DNA from: Conoideocrella luteorostrata
Lineage: Eukaryota > Ascomycota > Sordariomycetes > Hypocreales > Clavicipitaceae
Direction: 5' to 3'
NCBI GenBank assembly: GCA_032433595.1
Contig: JASWJB010000001.1
Span: 1-64,000 of the forward strand
DNA: 64,000 nucleotides
Position 1 is the first letter of the stretch; each line of letters starts with the position of its first letter. Of this stretch, positions 1 to 11,037 are shown piece after piece. The notes under the pieces were generated by a model, which did not search any database, was not told the origin of the DNA, and saw nothing but the letters and a program-made list of their open reading frames with translations. The position numbers and the translations under genes are program-made.

Positions 1-2570
1 CTTATACCAGTGGTGAGCGCTTCCCCACTGTCACGCAGGGCCGACTGATCTTCCGTGCCCGTGTCCTCAGCTTGGGGTGACCCACACAGCTGGCCCGTCC
101 GGCGGCCTGTTTCATGGGGTCGTAACATGAGAAGTCTTGCTAACTTAGGTTAAGATATACTACATAAATGAAAGTTTTAATTTAAATTAACTTTAGAAGA
201 AGTAAGAAGAGAAATTTAGACTAAAGGGGCAGGCAAAAGTGAGTGATAACGCTAGTAAAATCTAAGGGGCTAATACTAGTTAGTCCTATAAGAAAATAGG
301 AGAAAGTGGGGTAAAATAATGGATTAACACTAGATCTAGCTAGTTAGAATAAACGTTTTAGTTGCGAAAGTTATACTAGCTAGTCCCTTTTAATTACTAA
401 TTAGATAATTAGGTAAATTTAATGTGGGATAATTAACTATTAGCTATTATCTTCTAGAAATTTATGTAGACCTGCATCGTTAATGTTATTAGTAGTATTA
501 TCTAGAAAACACTAATTCTAGCACTAGTACACTATGTATTCTAAAGTGCAGAAGTCTATTCCTGATTAGCATAAACACATTTAACTTGTATTATTTTATA
601 ACATTAAGGCATTAATGTGTAAGACTATCCTGGTAATGTATAAAGGCTACCCTTTTACCTTTTGATAAATATGCTGCTTATCTAATTAAGACATTCTGCT
701 CTCCTCCCGGTCCCACATAGCTTAACTAAATTTCTTTACTACTAAGCCCTTTGCCTTCTCTAATGCTTGCTTACTATGTAATTAATCACATGTTAAAAAC
801 ATTAGGGCCTAATACACTTCGACTTTAATTAACCTATTCGCAGCCTAACGTGTATCTCCTAGGTATATATATTTATACTCCTGAGCCCTACTAGCTAAGG
901 CTTGTTTTCTATGAATAGGCTACGCGGCCGCACACGAAATATTCTTTTTTACTCGCCTAGTGTTGCCCCTTAAGGTTCTAGGTTAATGCTTATAAGTCAC
1001 GTGAGTGTTATTTAATTTCGGGTCCAATAGGGTCCTGGGACGGATTTTAGAGTTAGATAAGCTAGAAGCTATACTATCTTTAAATCTTACGTAAGCTAAG
1101 TAGGGTAAAAGATATAGACAAAAGACTTACTCTTATCTAGTGAGGCAGTTTATTTGCCTTTCTCTATAGGTTATTACAGTAGTTTTTTATATTCTAAGAA
1201 GATCTAACGAAGTTCCTTGTTATACACTAGTTTTAGTGCGTTTGGTTTATTGACCTATCTCTGTTAAGTATTAATAATAAATCCAAGGTTTAGATTACAA
1301 GGGATAATATTAAAGTCGCTAAACGAATTATTATCGCTTATATTGTTATTACTAGCAATAATATTAGGTAATAGTGTTATTGTTATTATAGACATCCTAG
1401 AGGAGTCAGAAGGTAAAGAGGGACTTGAGTTTCTAAGCTATAGACTAGTCTTAATTAATGCTATTGTGTAAGTTACTAAAAATATAATTGCTATAAGTAA
1501 GAAGAAAGTGTTAAAAATAATAAGTATTTTGACTTAAAAATGCTAGGCTTATGCGAGCTTTAAATACCATAAGACTAACTAGAATAGCCCTGTAATAACT
1601 AAGTCTATTAGTTACTTTGCCCTAATTATAATACTTGCATTATAAATATCTGCACTATTTAAGTTCCTGCTGGATTTTTAACCCTTATATGTCTTCCCCT
1701 CCCTATTTAACTATATTCCCCTTAGTTATGTAACTAAGCTACACTATAAATGCGGCTAAACAACTCCACTGTATAAGTTAGCTAGGGGGAAAACTTAAAA
1801 ATATATTATTATAACTAGGAGGGTATATAATATAGCTCAGAAAAGTGAATAGCTAGTGATAGTGTAGCTATCCTTAGCTAATTATAGATAAGAAATAGCT
1901 AGTGTCTTAGTTTATCTTTATGTTAGTATGCGCTTAGCTAAGCCTAATGTGATCGCTAACTAACTAAATATTGAAAACTTAGACAGAAGGCAATGCAATG
2001 TGTGCTAAAAGTAATATAGTCACAGATAAAGGGCCTACTCTAGGCATACTTTAGTAGTTATAGCTATGTTTAAGTAGCATAGCAAGTTAGGTGAGCTAAA
2101 TTTAAGGCTTGTTACTAATGCCCGCTAGAGGAACAGGCTAAATAATTAAAGCAAGGAGCTTAGATTAGTATCCTAAGAAGGGAAGTCTTGCGATAGGCAG
2201 CAGAGCTAGGCTAATTTCGCTAATGCTAAGGGTAATAGTTAGCAGTAGAGATTATTTTAGGTAGGCTAAATAACGCAAGACTAGGCTATGTCTTTAGAGC
2301 AGTGTATTAAACAAAGGTTATTTTGCTATAGGTATTATAGTAGCGTCTGGAGCAGTGATGTATTTAAGCGCAAAGAATTGCCTTATAATGAACTTTATAA
2401 GATTATGTATTTAGCATTGTAATAGAGTAACACAATATTGTTTATAATTATTGCGATAGCGGAATCCAGAGCGATGTATATATAATCGCAATAATTGTTT
2501 TAGTAGAGCAAAAGCTTCCTAGTATGGTGCGTTAAGTAGATAGTGTCGCGATTGAGGCGAGGATGGTGGA
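1..2570. repeat. AT-rich, RIP-like gene-free block
   Basis: No coding region is supported here. After a GC-normal stretch at about 1-130, the sequence becomes strongly A/T-rich and dominated by TA steps (many TAGCTA, CTAGTTA and TTAATTA words), with stop codons dense in all frames and few CpG. This pattern is what repeat-induced point mutation leaves in duplicated DNA, usually transposons, of filamentous ascomycetes. The original element cannot be recognised. Normal composition returns near 2550. The block forms the left edge of the readable gene space and may be a border between compartments. Confidence 0.6.
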
Positions 2571-2782
2571 CCTATTTAATCCCAAATGTGATGGAGACAA
2601 CGCGTGCAAGGAAATGTGAGACCATGCAAGCAGGAATGTAAAAGCGGAAGCCATGGATTTGACGGAGTGATTCGGCGGGAGAAGAGGAAAGGGGAGAGAG
2701 TACAGGTTTGGGTTGCGTGGTCTTATAGAAATCTCTAAAGCAGCGAGAGGTCAAAAGTGGGGCGAGGGGCCGCGCCATACCC

Positions 2783-3202
2783 ATGCAGGCAGGCGGTCGA
2801 AAACGGCAGCCAATTTGCAAGCAACAACTTTACTATATTATAGGTACTTTAGGGATTATATTCAGTACCTACCCCGTTTTTCTATTATCTTATATTATAC
2901 CATATTTGTTCATGGAAGTGTTTATCAGTTACACGAAAAGTCTACTAGCGCAGATTACAGGCAATGATAGGACAGCCATATTGTTCTCAGTGATTAGTCT
3001 ATTAGAGAACCTCAGTATCTTACTCGCTGGCCCATTCATTGCCTACACTTTCCGGGTCGGATTAAAATGGGGCGAGCAATGGTACGGGCTGCCATTTATT
3101 GTTAGAGGGCTATTGTTTTGCATGGCTGGAACCATCATTTGGAGTGTGTGTATTAGCGAGCATGACGTTCAACTGGAAAGAGAAACACCAATTTCGGCTT
3201 AA
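2783..3202 (+). pseudogene. MFS transporter 3' fragment
   Basis: An open frame of about 139 codons, its first part probably fortuitous. The middle and end resemble the last transmembrane helices of a fungal major facilitator transporter: a hydrophobic run with SLLENLSILLAGPF, then a conserved-looking GLPFIVRGLLF segment followed by another hydrophobic stretch and a short charged tail. No upstream helices, signature loop motifs or plausible start are visible, and the left side runs into the degraded AT-rich block. I read it as the surviving 3' end of a transporter gene. It is separate from the intact MFS gene at 18665-20582. Confidence 0.45.
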
Positions 3203-3237
3203 CCAATCTCATGACTGTCATCTGAAGTTAGAAAGGG

Positions 3238-4341
3238 TTAGGTCTGATTTGATATGCCCAAAAGCCAAGTCTTATTTTGGAATGAATCTTTATTGAAACT
3301 ACCACACCGGCGATCTTGACTTGAGAAATGCTTTTTTGGCAAAAAAAAAAAAAAAAAAAAACGGCAACCAAAGGGGGTCGGGCAAGTCGAAAGTGACCCC
3401 ATCCGCTCGCTATTTGCTCGGTAGCACAAGTATGACTTTGGAGCTGCTCTGATTGAAGTAGCATTCGATGTCCAGCCGCGGCAAGCGCATAGCCAAACAA
3501 GGTCATAGAAAAGGGGTCCAATATCATGTCGATGAGTGTGCGAAATCTCGAGAAGTACCTTGATCGCCATGAACTTATTGTACCGGTCCGGTGTCAGGCA
3601 CTGCTGGGGCCCGAACCGTCTTCCTTTGCCAAGTCCAAGCCTATAAGCTTGCCCCTTGAAGCTGTCTGTTATTTCCGGATCGGTGATTAGTATATTGTTT
3701 TCAGAAATATCTCGATGCAGCGTTTTGCTATCTATGTAGAGAGACCGACGAACCTTGATAGCGTCGCGAAGACTTTCGAGTAGTTCCACCGCGGACCTAA
3801 ACTAGCTAATGAATCGCCCTGCTGGAGTAATTACTAGTACGCGGAAGATTCGGTTATTATATGCTGCTTGATATGGCTGCATCAGGCTGGTTCCTTGCAG
3901 TCCTCGAACGGGATAAGTGATCGTATTTTCTATATATTCTGCCTCGGCCAGCTGACTGCTTGACCAACATCTCTTAAACGCATTGCTTGACCAATACGTA
4001 GACTTCCTCTTTCTGTTTCCGCCGCCAGCAATACTGAGCCCCAGAAACTGGCTAAAAAATGGCTTAGCGGGGTTAAGACTACGAGAAAGATGTATTGGCA
4101 CTGCATGGCACGCCACGAAACTTATGCGGAGTCGAGAAAACCAGACCTTCACGGAGCTTATAGATGCTCGTAACTTCTTCTTTATGGCTAAACATTTCGC
4201 GAGACCCTTAACGCCGCGTTCGCTTGCTTCATTAAGAAGATCAGTCTTTATTGGATTTATACCAGAAGTCCAGGAGTATTTAACAACCCTATCGAATTTA
4301 GGCGCGCCGGTAGTCTTAGCGAGGAAGCAAGATATACCTCG
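3238..4341 (-). pseudogene. FunK1-type protein kinase, disrupted
   Basis: On the minus strand one frame carries successive pieces of the fungal FunK1 kinase family. They are a VVKYSWTSG segment and ERGVKGLAK near 4200-4290, TPAGRFIS near 3825, the catalytic-loop motif HRDISENN near 3710, and HTHRHDIGPLFYDLVWLC near 3530. A TAG at 3804-3802 interrupts the frame directly between TPAGRFIS and the following helix, and the frames on either side are in register, so this is a nonsense codon rather than a frameshift. The 3' end dissolves into a 20-base poly-A/T run near 3341-3361. Composition suggests decay spreading from the adjacent AT-rich block. FunK1 genes are often multicopy in fungi, which would make them RIP targets. 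Confidence 0.7.
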
Positions 4342-4937
4342 GTAGACAATAGCTTGCTGATAGGCAACTAGATTAGGGTCAAGTTTCAGTTATTTCTTCT
4401 GCTTCTTCCCACAAGTTTTAACAGGCATATTAATAAATAACCTATTATTTTTCGCCCTGGTAAAATTATTTAAGCCTAAGCCGGCTGAAGACCTGTATCT
4501 CTATCTCTATTTCTATTAGAGTAGAAGCATATATATATAAGCGTGTGGGTTAGCCAGCAAACTGCAAGGCGATGAAATAGCCCAGGCTGGTCCCCTGTGT
4601 GCATGCGCGCGTGCAGGATGGCCTTACAAACAAGTGCAAGGTGCAGTACAAGCAGCTGTATGTACTGGTGAATCTTATTGATTTATTGGTGCAGTGGGCA
4701 CACCTTCTCATTGCATAAAACATCACATTCAGAACCTAGAGCTATAATTTCTTGTTTTCTTGTTAGGCTCTTTAAGTTCTCTGATAATTAATATATAACT
4801 TTAATTATGCTTTGTCTCTGCTGTTACTCCCTCTCTTTGTAGGAAGTACAGGGCTTCGGGTGACGGGAGTATCGATACCGTAAGGTGAAGCAAAACAATG
4901 TGCAAAACAATTCAATCAATTCGTGACTATCTCAGAA

Positions 4938-4995
4938 TGTCACAGGTTATAATATACAATAATTGCTGCGCAATTAGAGCATGTTCTTTTTGTGT
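4938..4995. repeat. 58-bp direct repeat, copy 1
   Basis: A 58-base sequence beginning TGTCACAGGTTATAA and ending TTCTTTTTGTGT. It recurs without a mismatch, by eye, at 5363-5420 in the same orientation. The two copies bracket about 370 bp containing a tRNA-like promoter pair. The paired layout could be a very small LTR-like element or a segmental duplication. Confidence 0.85.
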
Positions 4996-5008
4996 TGACA
5001 GTTATGAG

Positions 5009-5091
5009 CCCGGTTTGCCCGAGTGGTATATAACTAGATATCACATCCACTGCGCCCCACACCTTGCAACCAACCCAGTTCGATTCCCAGG
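5009..5091 (+). other. tRNA-like (SINE head?) sequence
   Basis: TGCCCGAGTGGT at 5016-5027 matches a tRNA A-box of the Ser/Leu type, and AGTTCGATTCC at 5077-5087 matches the B-box. Their spacing suits a class II tRNA with a long variable arm. I could not build a convincing acceptor stem, so a functional tRNA is unlikely. A tRNA pseudogene or the head of a tRNA-derived SINE is the better reading. It sits between the two 58-bp repeats. Confidence 0.35.
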
Positions 5092-5362
5092 GAAGAGCGC
5101 TAGCACGTTATCTAGTACCTTCCGGTATAGCACATTTTCGGATTCTCAGCCACATTCAGGACAGTGCACCGACCGGCTAGGGCCACAATGGCAGGAGTCA
5201 CCGATCGGCTAGACAGGAGCCGCAGATTGACTGGAGCCACGAAGGCGGAAGCCACCATTACAGCACTATAGGGACATGAGCCGAACTATATCAGCTAAAC
5301 ATTCATCTTGCGTTGCGCTACAAAACGCCACATGCAGTACCACAACACAAGCTGGGGGGGTG

Positions 5363-5420
5363 TGTCACAGGTTATAATATACAATAATTGCTGCGCAATT
5401 AGAGCATGTTCTTTTTGTGT
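5363..5420. repeat. 58-bp direct repeat, copy 2
   Basis: Second copy of the 58-base repeat first seen at 4938-4995, same orientation and identical by eye. It is preceded by a G-run and followed by purine-rich AGAAGAAGAGGAAGAGG sequence. Confidence 0.85.
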
Positions 5421-5481
5421 AGACACAGAAAGAAGAAGAGGAAGAGGAAGAGAGAGAGGTATGCTACCGAGCGCGCTGTAC

Positions 5482-5785
5482 CTCTTTAGCGACCGTAAGG
5501 CTCACTTTTCGTACCGGACAGGTAGTCGTAGCCAATTATGAGCAGCGCCTTAAAGGGTACCTATTCTGTCCGCTAATTTATACCATAATAGAAGTCCCAG
5601 CAAGCTTGTGTGTTTCGAAGAGATACACTGCACGTCCCACAGTCCTAACAGCCCCGCAGAACGGTACGGCATATCTTAGTGTGGCAGATATCAGAGCACC
5701 ACCAAATGTGACTTTAGGTCACCCATATTGACAGGGGTGTCTGTGGGTTATGGTACGAGAGGTGAGCCTTACGGTCGCCAAAGAG
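5482..5785. mobile_element. MITE-like inverted-repeat element
   Basis: Arms at 5482-5505 and 5762-5785 are reverse complements over 24 bases with one mismatch (core GCGACCGTAAGGCTCAC), enclosing about 256 bp with no reading frame. The similarity continues outward imperfectly (GCGCNNNACCTCTTT on both sides), so the true termini may lie a little outside. The size and lack of coding capacity suit a non-autonomous DNA transposon. No target-site duplication could be assigned. Confidence 0.5.
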
Positions 5786-6102
5786 ATAAAAGAGGTGCGC
5801 TAGGGTGACCACGTGACCCTTGCTCGTACGCTTGACGAGGTATTCCAACAAAAACCCTCACTCCACGCAGCTACCCTAAATGGTACCAATATTCCTGCAC
5901 AAAGTACATAGACGGTTTCTGAGTCAAATCCCGAAGCCGAGCCCGACGATTCCGGCCCGCGAAGGAACCCCGAAGCCCGTCTTCTGTGCAACTGTGGCGA
6001 ATATTTAAGTTACGGTTCAAAGGCTTGCGACATTATTGTTTACTCTGCAATAATCAAATAATCTTTCTATCGATCCTCTTGAAAATAAAGAAAGTATCTA
6101 CA

Positions 6103-7602
6103 ATGGCGTCCTTCACCGCATATGCTGAGCATCGTCACAAGGTCATTCCTTTCAACCTCGCTCAAGACGCAAACACAGGCGGCAATAAGCTTATAAAAGC
6201 TCTTATAGGCAACGTGCTGGGACTTAAACTCTTCACGCGCACGTCCCCCCAGTTCGAGTCTCTCCGTGCCGTGTACAATTTACTTGTTACCGCACAACCT
6301 CTTGTTATCTGCAGGCCCCAATCCATTGCGCAAATTCAAGGAATCGTCAAGACTGTAGCTGGTTCTGGCACCCAGATAGCCGTGCGCTGTGGCGGGCACG
6401 ATGTCTGGGGTCGCGGCTGCGTCGCCGACTCTGTCCTAATTGACATGCGCGAGATGGATACACAAGTTCTCGCCGAAGATAAACAATCCATCACTGTGGG
6501 CGGTGGAACTACGAGTGACAATTTTGTTGGGTTTCTTGACACCCATGGTCTCTGTACCGCCCAAGGCACGGCTGGACAAGTAGGTTGGACGGGATGGGCA
6601 ATGTCGGGGGGATATGGGCTATTCATGGACTACATCGGTCTTGGCGTGGATAACATGGTCGGTGCAAAAGTCGTTACGGCCGATGGCAACGTCGTTCAAG
6701 CAGATGAGGAATTGCTCTGGGGTATTCGTGGAGCTGGTGGAAGCCTTGGAATTGTTGTCGAAACGCAGGTGAAGGTGTATCCTTTGGCAAAGACTATCGC
6801 AGGCTTCATTGCTTATGCCTGGGATGATGCCGAGAAAGTCCTGCTAGGTCTTCAGGCTCTTCTTGATGAAGGGGTCCCGGATGCCTTCTGTGTGCAGATG
6901 GGTTGGATGAAGAGTGAATGGGGTCTAAGCATGACACTCCTCTTCTTCTGGCCGGATCCTGATGTAGAAGAGGGGTGGAAGTGGATGAACAAGGCTGCCA
7001 GCCTTGGAACCGTTGTTGTGAATACAACTAAAGAAAGTAAGATGCCACTGATTGATCAAAATTCCCCTTACTGCTATTTGAGCTCCGACAATTTATACAT
7101 GCATACTAACGTAACATCAGCTACTTATCAGCAGTTCCAAAACATCATCACAGAGCCACTTAACGAGCCGGCAAACGTGTACACACGAGGCATTTCTTTC
7201 TCCAGGTTCACACCCGCAACCATCTCGCGACTTTTAAAGCAAACTGAGGCTATTCCGGACGGTCGCCAGCACAACATGGTCGCCCATATTGTTCATGGCA
7301 AGGGCGCTCGACCTAACGTCGCTTCTTGCTTCGGAACCAGAAAACCCCACGTCCTCTTGCACATCAATGCTATTGGAGAGACAAGTGAGATGAAAGATAG
7401 TGCAGCGTGGGCGGATGAAGTAGTCTCGAGCATCAATGCGACGGGCGAGGCAATCACGCCTCCATACGTAAGTTTCATGGGAGAAGATGAGGACACGCGG
7501 GAAACTTTTGGTCCAAACTGGGAACGGCTTAAAGCTTTGAAGAAGCGGGTTGACGGAACAAACATTTTCTCAACTGCTCAGCCCAAGATTCCGGTTGAGT
7601 AG
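6103..7602 (+). CDS. aurO: FAD-linked oxidoreductase (AurO-like)
   Basis: Single-exon 499-residue protein of the berberine-bridge/PCMH flavoprotein family. The start at 6103 is chosen because the frame upstream to 5986 lacks a family-like N-terminus. The FAD-binding domain spans about residues 60-240, with RCGGHD carrying the histidine (about residue 99) expected to hold flavin covalently, then MSGGYG and IRGAGGSLG. The C-terminal BBE motif NWERLKALKK is followed by NIF. The position that holds a second flavin-linked cysteine in bicovalent relatives reads GTAGQVGWTG, without cysteine. In aurofusarin biosynthesis AurO takes part in late oxidative steps. No N-terminal signal peptide is evident. 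It forms the left end of the cluster. Assignment to the AurO subgroup rests on context as well as sequence. Confidence 0.8.
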   Translation: MASFTAYAEHRHKVIPFNLAQDANTGGNKLIKALIGNVLGLKLFTRTSPQFESLRAVYNLLVTAQPLVICRPQSIAQIQGIVKTVAGSGTQIAVRCGGHDVWGRGCVADSVLIDMREMDTQVLAEDKQSITVGGGTTSDNFVGFLDTHGLCTAQGTAGQVGWTGWAMSGGYGLFMDYIGLGVDNMVGAKVVTADGNVVQADEELLWGIRGAGGSLGIVVETQVKVYPLAKTIAGFIAYAWDDAEKVLLGLQALLDEGVPDAFCVQMGWMKSEWGLSMTLLFFWPDPDVEEGWKWMNKAASLGTVVVNTTKESKMPLIDQNSPYCYLSSDNLYMHTNVTSATYQQFQNIITEPLNEPANVYTRGISFSRFTPATISRLLKQTEAIPDGRQHNMVAHIVHGKGARPNVASCFGTRKPHVLLHINAIGETSEMKDSAAWADEVVSSINATGEAITPPYVSFMGEDEDTRETFGPNWERLKALKKRVDGTNIFSTAQPKIPVE

Positions 7603-9738
7603 AGATATTACAACCTTTCGCTGTACGGCTTATTTATATAGCGATCAAGCAGACCAGGGCAATCTTGGGCGGAAGTTATTATACTATTGAGTAAAGTTTA
7701 AATAGTTGCTGATTACGTTTCTTATAAATATTGGCTGTCGTTGCTCCTAGAACCTACTAATAAGGAATGGTCTTGTTTAATTAAACGATTTTTTCCATTT
7801 GTCACACAAAATCCCTCCTGCTAATACCTGCATCAGCAGACTTTTTACATGTGAGCACCTAGCATTAAGCATTTATAGCAGAATTACATAAGAAGTAATA
7901 TCAACAACCTTACATTTTACTATCGTGGTCGCATTCCAATGTAACATAGCTCTCCAGTTCAGCCCTGCCTGATCGGAGCCGTACTACATTAGTAAACAAT
8001 TGCATAAATAATGCATGTTCCCTTGGCTATACTAAGGATGATAAAATATAACTTAATTAATCTAAAAAAAAAGGGGTTACATGCTTTGACAAATGCGACA
8101 TCGAAACTCACGAATAAAATAATGAGATCAAACAAGTTCAATACCAACCAGCCCGAGAGTAGGCATGTTCATGCGATCTTCAAGAAAAGGCAGCTAAAGT
8201 ACTTCCATACCCCACATTATGGGTTTTAACACCGAACAACATGTGCTGCAAGCCAACATCATGTCTCTACGGAAAAGGCCGCATTCAATGACTACTAGTA
8301 TCACCGCCAAAGGTACCGGCATCGGCGGGTAACGAGTCTCATGGTAGGCTGTGCGGGTACGACATCAGAGGGAAAAACAGGTGTCGCACAAAATATAGGT
8401 GTGTCCACCATGCTGGTGTGAAGCCCAAAGAAGCCGACAAGAACTGAAACACGCAGCATGGTCCGTCTGGTTACCAGGAGTGAGTGGAAAGACTGTCTTG
8501 TGGTGGACTACTACTACACAATACGCACGTGTCAGTCGCTAGCATGGCAGCCCAAAGTAGTCGGGAGTCTGTCAACCCGCCGAGGAGCCGCTCGGGGTCG
8601 GTGGCTTAAACAGTTGTCCCACCCACAAGCCCATGAGACGGAGATGGGGAACGTGCGGAGTAATGGGAGGCGATCGATCGGGCTCGTAAAGTGAAGTTAC
8701 AATGTCGGGCTTGCTGGAGATGACCAGAGCCGCTGAAGACCAGCCATAATACGTGGCCTAATGCGCGGGAATGTACTGACAAGATTACTTTGCATGGCCA
8801 GGTGTAACCCGGCCAATTTCAATGATAAGCAGCATGGGCCAAATCCCGGCACCCCGGTTGATATTTCAGGGAATTGGAGGCACGCTCGGGCCGACACACG
8901 GAATACTTATTATCTAATCTGTCCTGCTTCTCGGGGAATGAAAATTGGATGCTGGTGCACATCGGACATCAAATTGTGGGGGCGTCAGCGTTCATGTCGG
9001 GACTGATGCCCGGTGCTGGGTCGATACGCGGGCTGGTAGGCTACGGGTGACATCTGGTCTGATCGAATAGCCATGACTGGCCCGGTGTCTCGGAACCGAT
9101 CTCATGGGTGATTTGTCGAGCGAGACGCTATTTGATTTCTGCACCATTGACAACGTGTCGGAGGTTGCAAGCCAGACGCAGGCTCGGAGTGGCCGGCGAC
9201 GGTATACGGAGTACCATGACTATCACCTTGTTCATTTCCACGTGCTCCGTACTTGTGCCGACAATCTTTACACTCCAAGCTAGACGCACGCCGCGCTCAA
9301 ATCCTATCGAGGCATGGTTGCTCGTTATTCCGAGGAGAGGTGGCCCGCAGTAGACTCGAAACTGTGCTACTACCCCGTAACTGGTCTGCATACTTTTTAA
9401 CGCCATGCCCTCGAGGGCTGCGAGACGAGTATCGCGGGTCGTTTTAACGGAAAAAGGGAGTTGGTAGTCTTATTACAGTGAAACTGTATTTGCATGTCCT
9501 TACAGTTAAAAAACACTAGTGCATAGCTGCAGTCCTATAGATCTACGGGGTGATGAGATGCAAAGAGCGGAGGAAATAACATCGTACCTTGACAATAAAA
9601 TGCGATTGATTAAACTACCCCGTAACTACTCTATATCTTATTGTTGTATTATAACTTGCTATGGCTCTCCACCTTCATAGGTAAGGAAAATGAATGAAAG
9701 AAAGTGTACTCAAATAACCGTCTAAAATCATTTGTCCT
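7603..9738. other. Intergenic, no gene seen
   Basis: About 2.1 kb between the oxidoreductase and the first regulator. Short frames are present but none has family motifs, plausible splice structure or codon pattern. The first part is A/T-rich 3' flank. 8240-9450 is GC-normal with scattered CCCGG and TCGGG words, and a TACGGAGTAC motif lies at 9205-9214. Confidence 0.5.
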
Positions 9739-11037
9739 TCATCTTTCGTCTAGCTTCTTATTGGCGGCTAACACAGTCACGCTATGCTTGTTTCGTAGAA
9801 ACATCTCCAAGGCCACATGAAGTTGAATTCCGCTGCTGTTTCCAAGAGACGACGACGACCCGCCACGGCAGAACTTCTTGGAAAAGCTGTCGAGTAAACG
9901 GCTCATTTTAGCCAGTTCACTCAACACGATATGTACAATCATGCGAGCCTGGTCTTCCATATCTAATTGATAAACACCGATCGTAATTGGCGATACAACC
10001 AGGCCTGGCCTCGTGCCGATGCTCTCTGTCTTGCCTGCACCGGGTGATAAGTTCTTGTCCATGCTTGAGACGCTACCGCACGAGATAGACCCATTAGGAT
10101 GGTGGGCATCGGCTCCATAACCGGTGGTAGGCGACGATGCCTCGTCCCCGTTGCCACCGATCTCATCGTCTCGGTTGCTTTTCAAAACAGCGTCATACCA
10201 TAAAAGAATTCTGAGCATAACGCTGGTGAAGAGTAATGCCACATTGGCATTTGGTGCACAGTTGCAAGAGGCAACAAACATGGCACTGTCAAGGGCCGAC
10301 CGACTGGCTTTCAGGACCGTCCCGAGGCTCTGGGTTGCGGCCCACACCCCGTTACAAGATGCGATGGGCAACCCAAGTTGTTGGAGAGTGGAGAGTAATA
10401 GGGCAGAGCAATGCTTGATTTGGCTGGAGTCTTGTTGCGGAAGGTGATCTTCGAACAGCGTGCCTGCTGGGGTCCCAGAGCCGAATACAAATGGTGTGGC
10501 ATTGTCTAGTATGCCCTCATGGCCGCCCATGGACAACATGTCCGTCATATCCATATCCAAGTCCCCGTCGCTGCCAGCCATACCAGCTCCCACTAGATTA
10601 TCCGCGACCCATGGGAACGCAACGGGGACGGCGGAGCCGGAACAACCCGTCGATTTGCTGCCTTGGTTGATAAAGTTGTTCTCCAAGTCTATAAATAAAG
10701 CTGAGTGACTGACATCGTGAAAGGTGGATGAAGTATTTTTCTTTCCGCTGCTGCTCGCCGGCGGTGTAATGCTGCCCCGGCCGTTGTCCAGAGGAAGGTT
10801 TTCCCTCTTGTCTTGGTCGCCACAACTGCTCCCGGTGCTACTGCTCCCGCCGCTGGGGGTGGACAGGGTCCTCTTGCGCGATCTTTGGGATAAACTGTAA
10901 CCACAGGTGATACCGCGCTGTATGCATCGCTGACATCGTGGCTGTTGCTTGCCGCAGCGAACTTTGGATCTGGCGCAATTGTCGCAGCTGGCGCGCAGAC
11001 TTTCATTTGTCTTTGAGGTGGAAGTACTGTCGTCCAT
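9739..11037 (-). CDS. aurR1: Zn(II)2Cys6 regulator (AurR1/AflR type)
   Basis: Intronless 432-residue transcription factor. The binuclear zinc cluster lies near the N-terminus with cysteines at 18, 21, 28, 35, 38 and 45, followed by a basic RSRKR tail that would contact DNA. The middle is Ser/Gly-rich and low in complexity. The C-terminal half has helical segments (HCSALLLSTLQQLG, then QARMIVHIVLSELAKMSRLLDSF) typical of the AflR regulatory domain. In Fusarium, AurR1 (Gip2) is the pathway-specific activator of the aurofusarin genes, so this is likely the cluster activator. AflR-type proteins bind palindromic TCG/CGA or CGG sites. The upstream region (11038-11200) is unremarkable. Confidence is high for the family and moderate for orthology. 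Confidence 0.8.
   Translation of the reverse strand: MDDSTSTSKTNESLRASCDNCARSKVRCGKQQPRCQRCIQRGITCGYSLSQRSRKRTLSTPSGGSSSTGSSCGDQDKRENLPLDNGRGSITPPASSSGKKNTSSTFHDVSHSALFIDLENNFINQGSKSTGCSGSAVPVAFPWVADNLVGAGMAGSDGDLDMDMTDMLSMGGHEGILDNATPFVFGSGTPAGTLFEDHLPQQDSSQIKHCSALLLSTLQQLGLPIASCNGVWAATQSLGTVLKASRSALDSAMFVASCNCAPNANVALLFTSVMLRILLWYDAVLKSNRDDEIGGNGDEASSPTTGYGADAHHPNGSISCGSVSSMDKNLSPGAGKTESIGTRPGLVVSPITIGVYQLDMEDQARMIVHIVLSELAKMSRLLDSFSKKFCRGGSSSSLGNSSGIQLHVALEMFLRNKHSVTVLAANKKLDER

Noticed and set aside
5009..5091. Functional tRNA gene
   Set aside because: A- and B-box-like sequences only; no acceptor stem could be built.
5986..6102. N-terminal extension of the oxidoreductase frame
   Set aside because: Starts upstream of the family N-terminus; 6103 is the ATG followed by family-like sequence.
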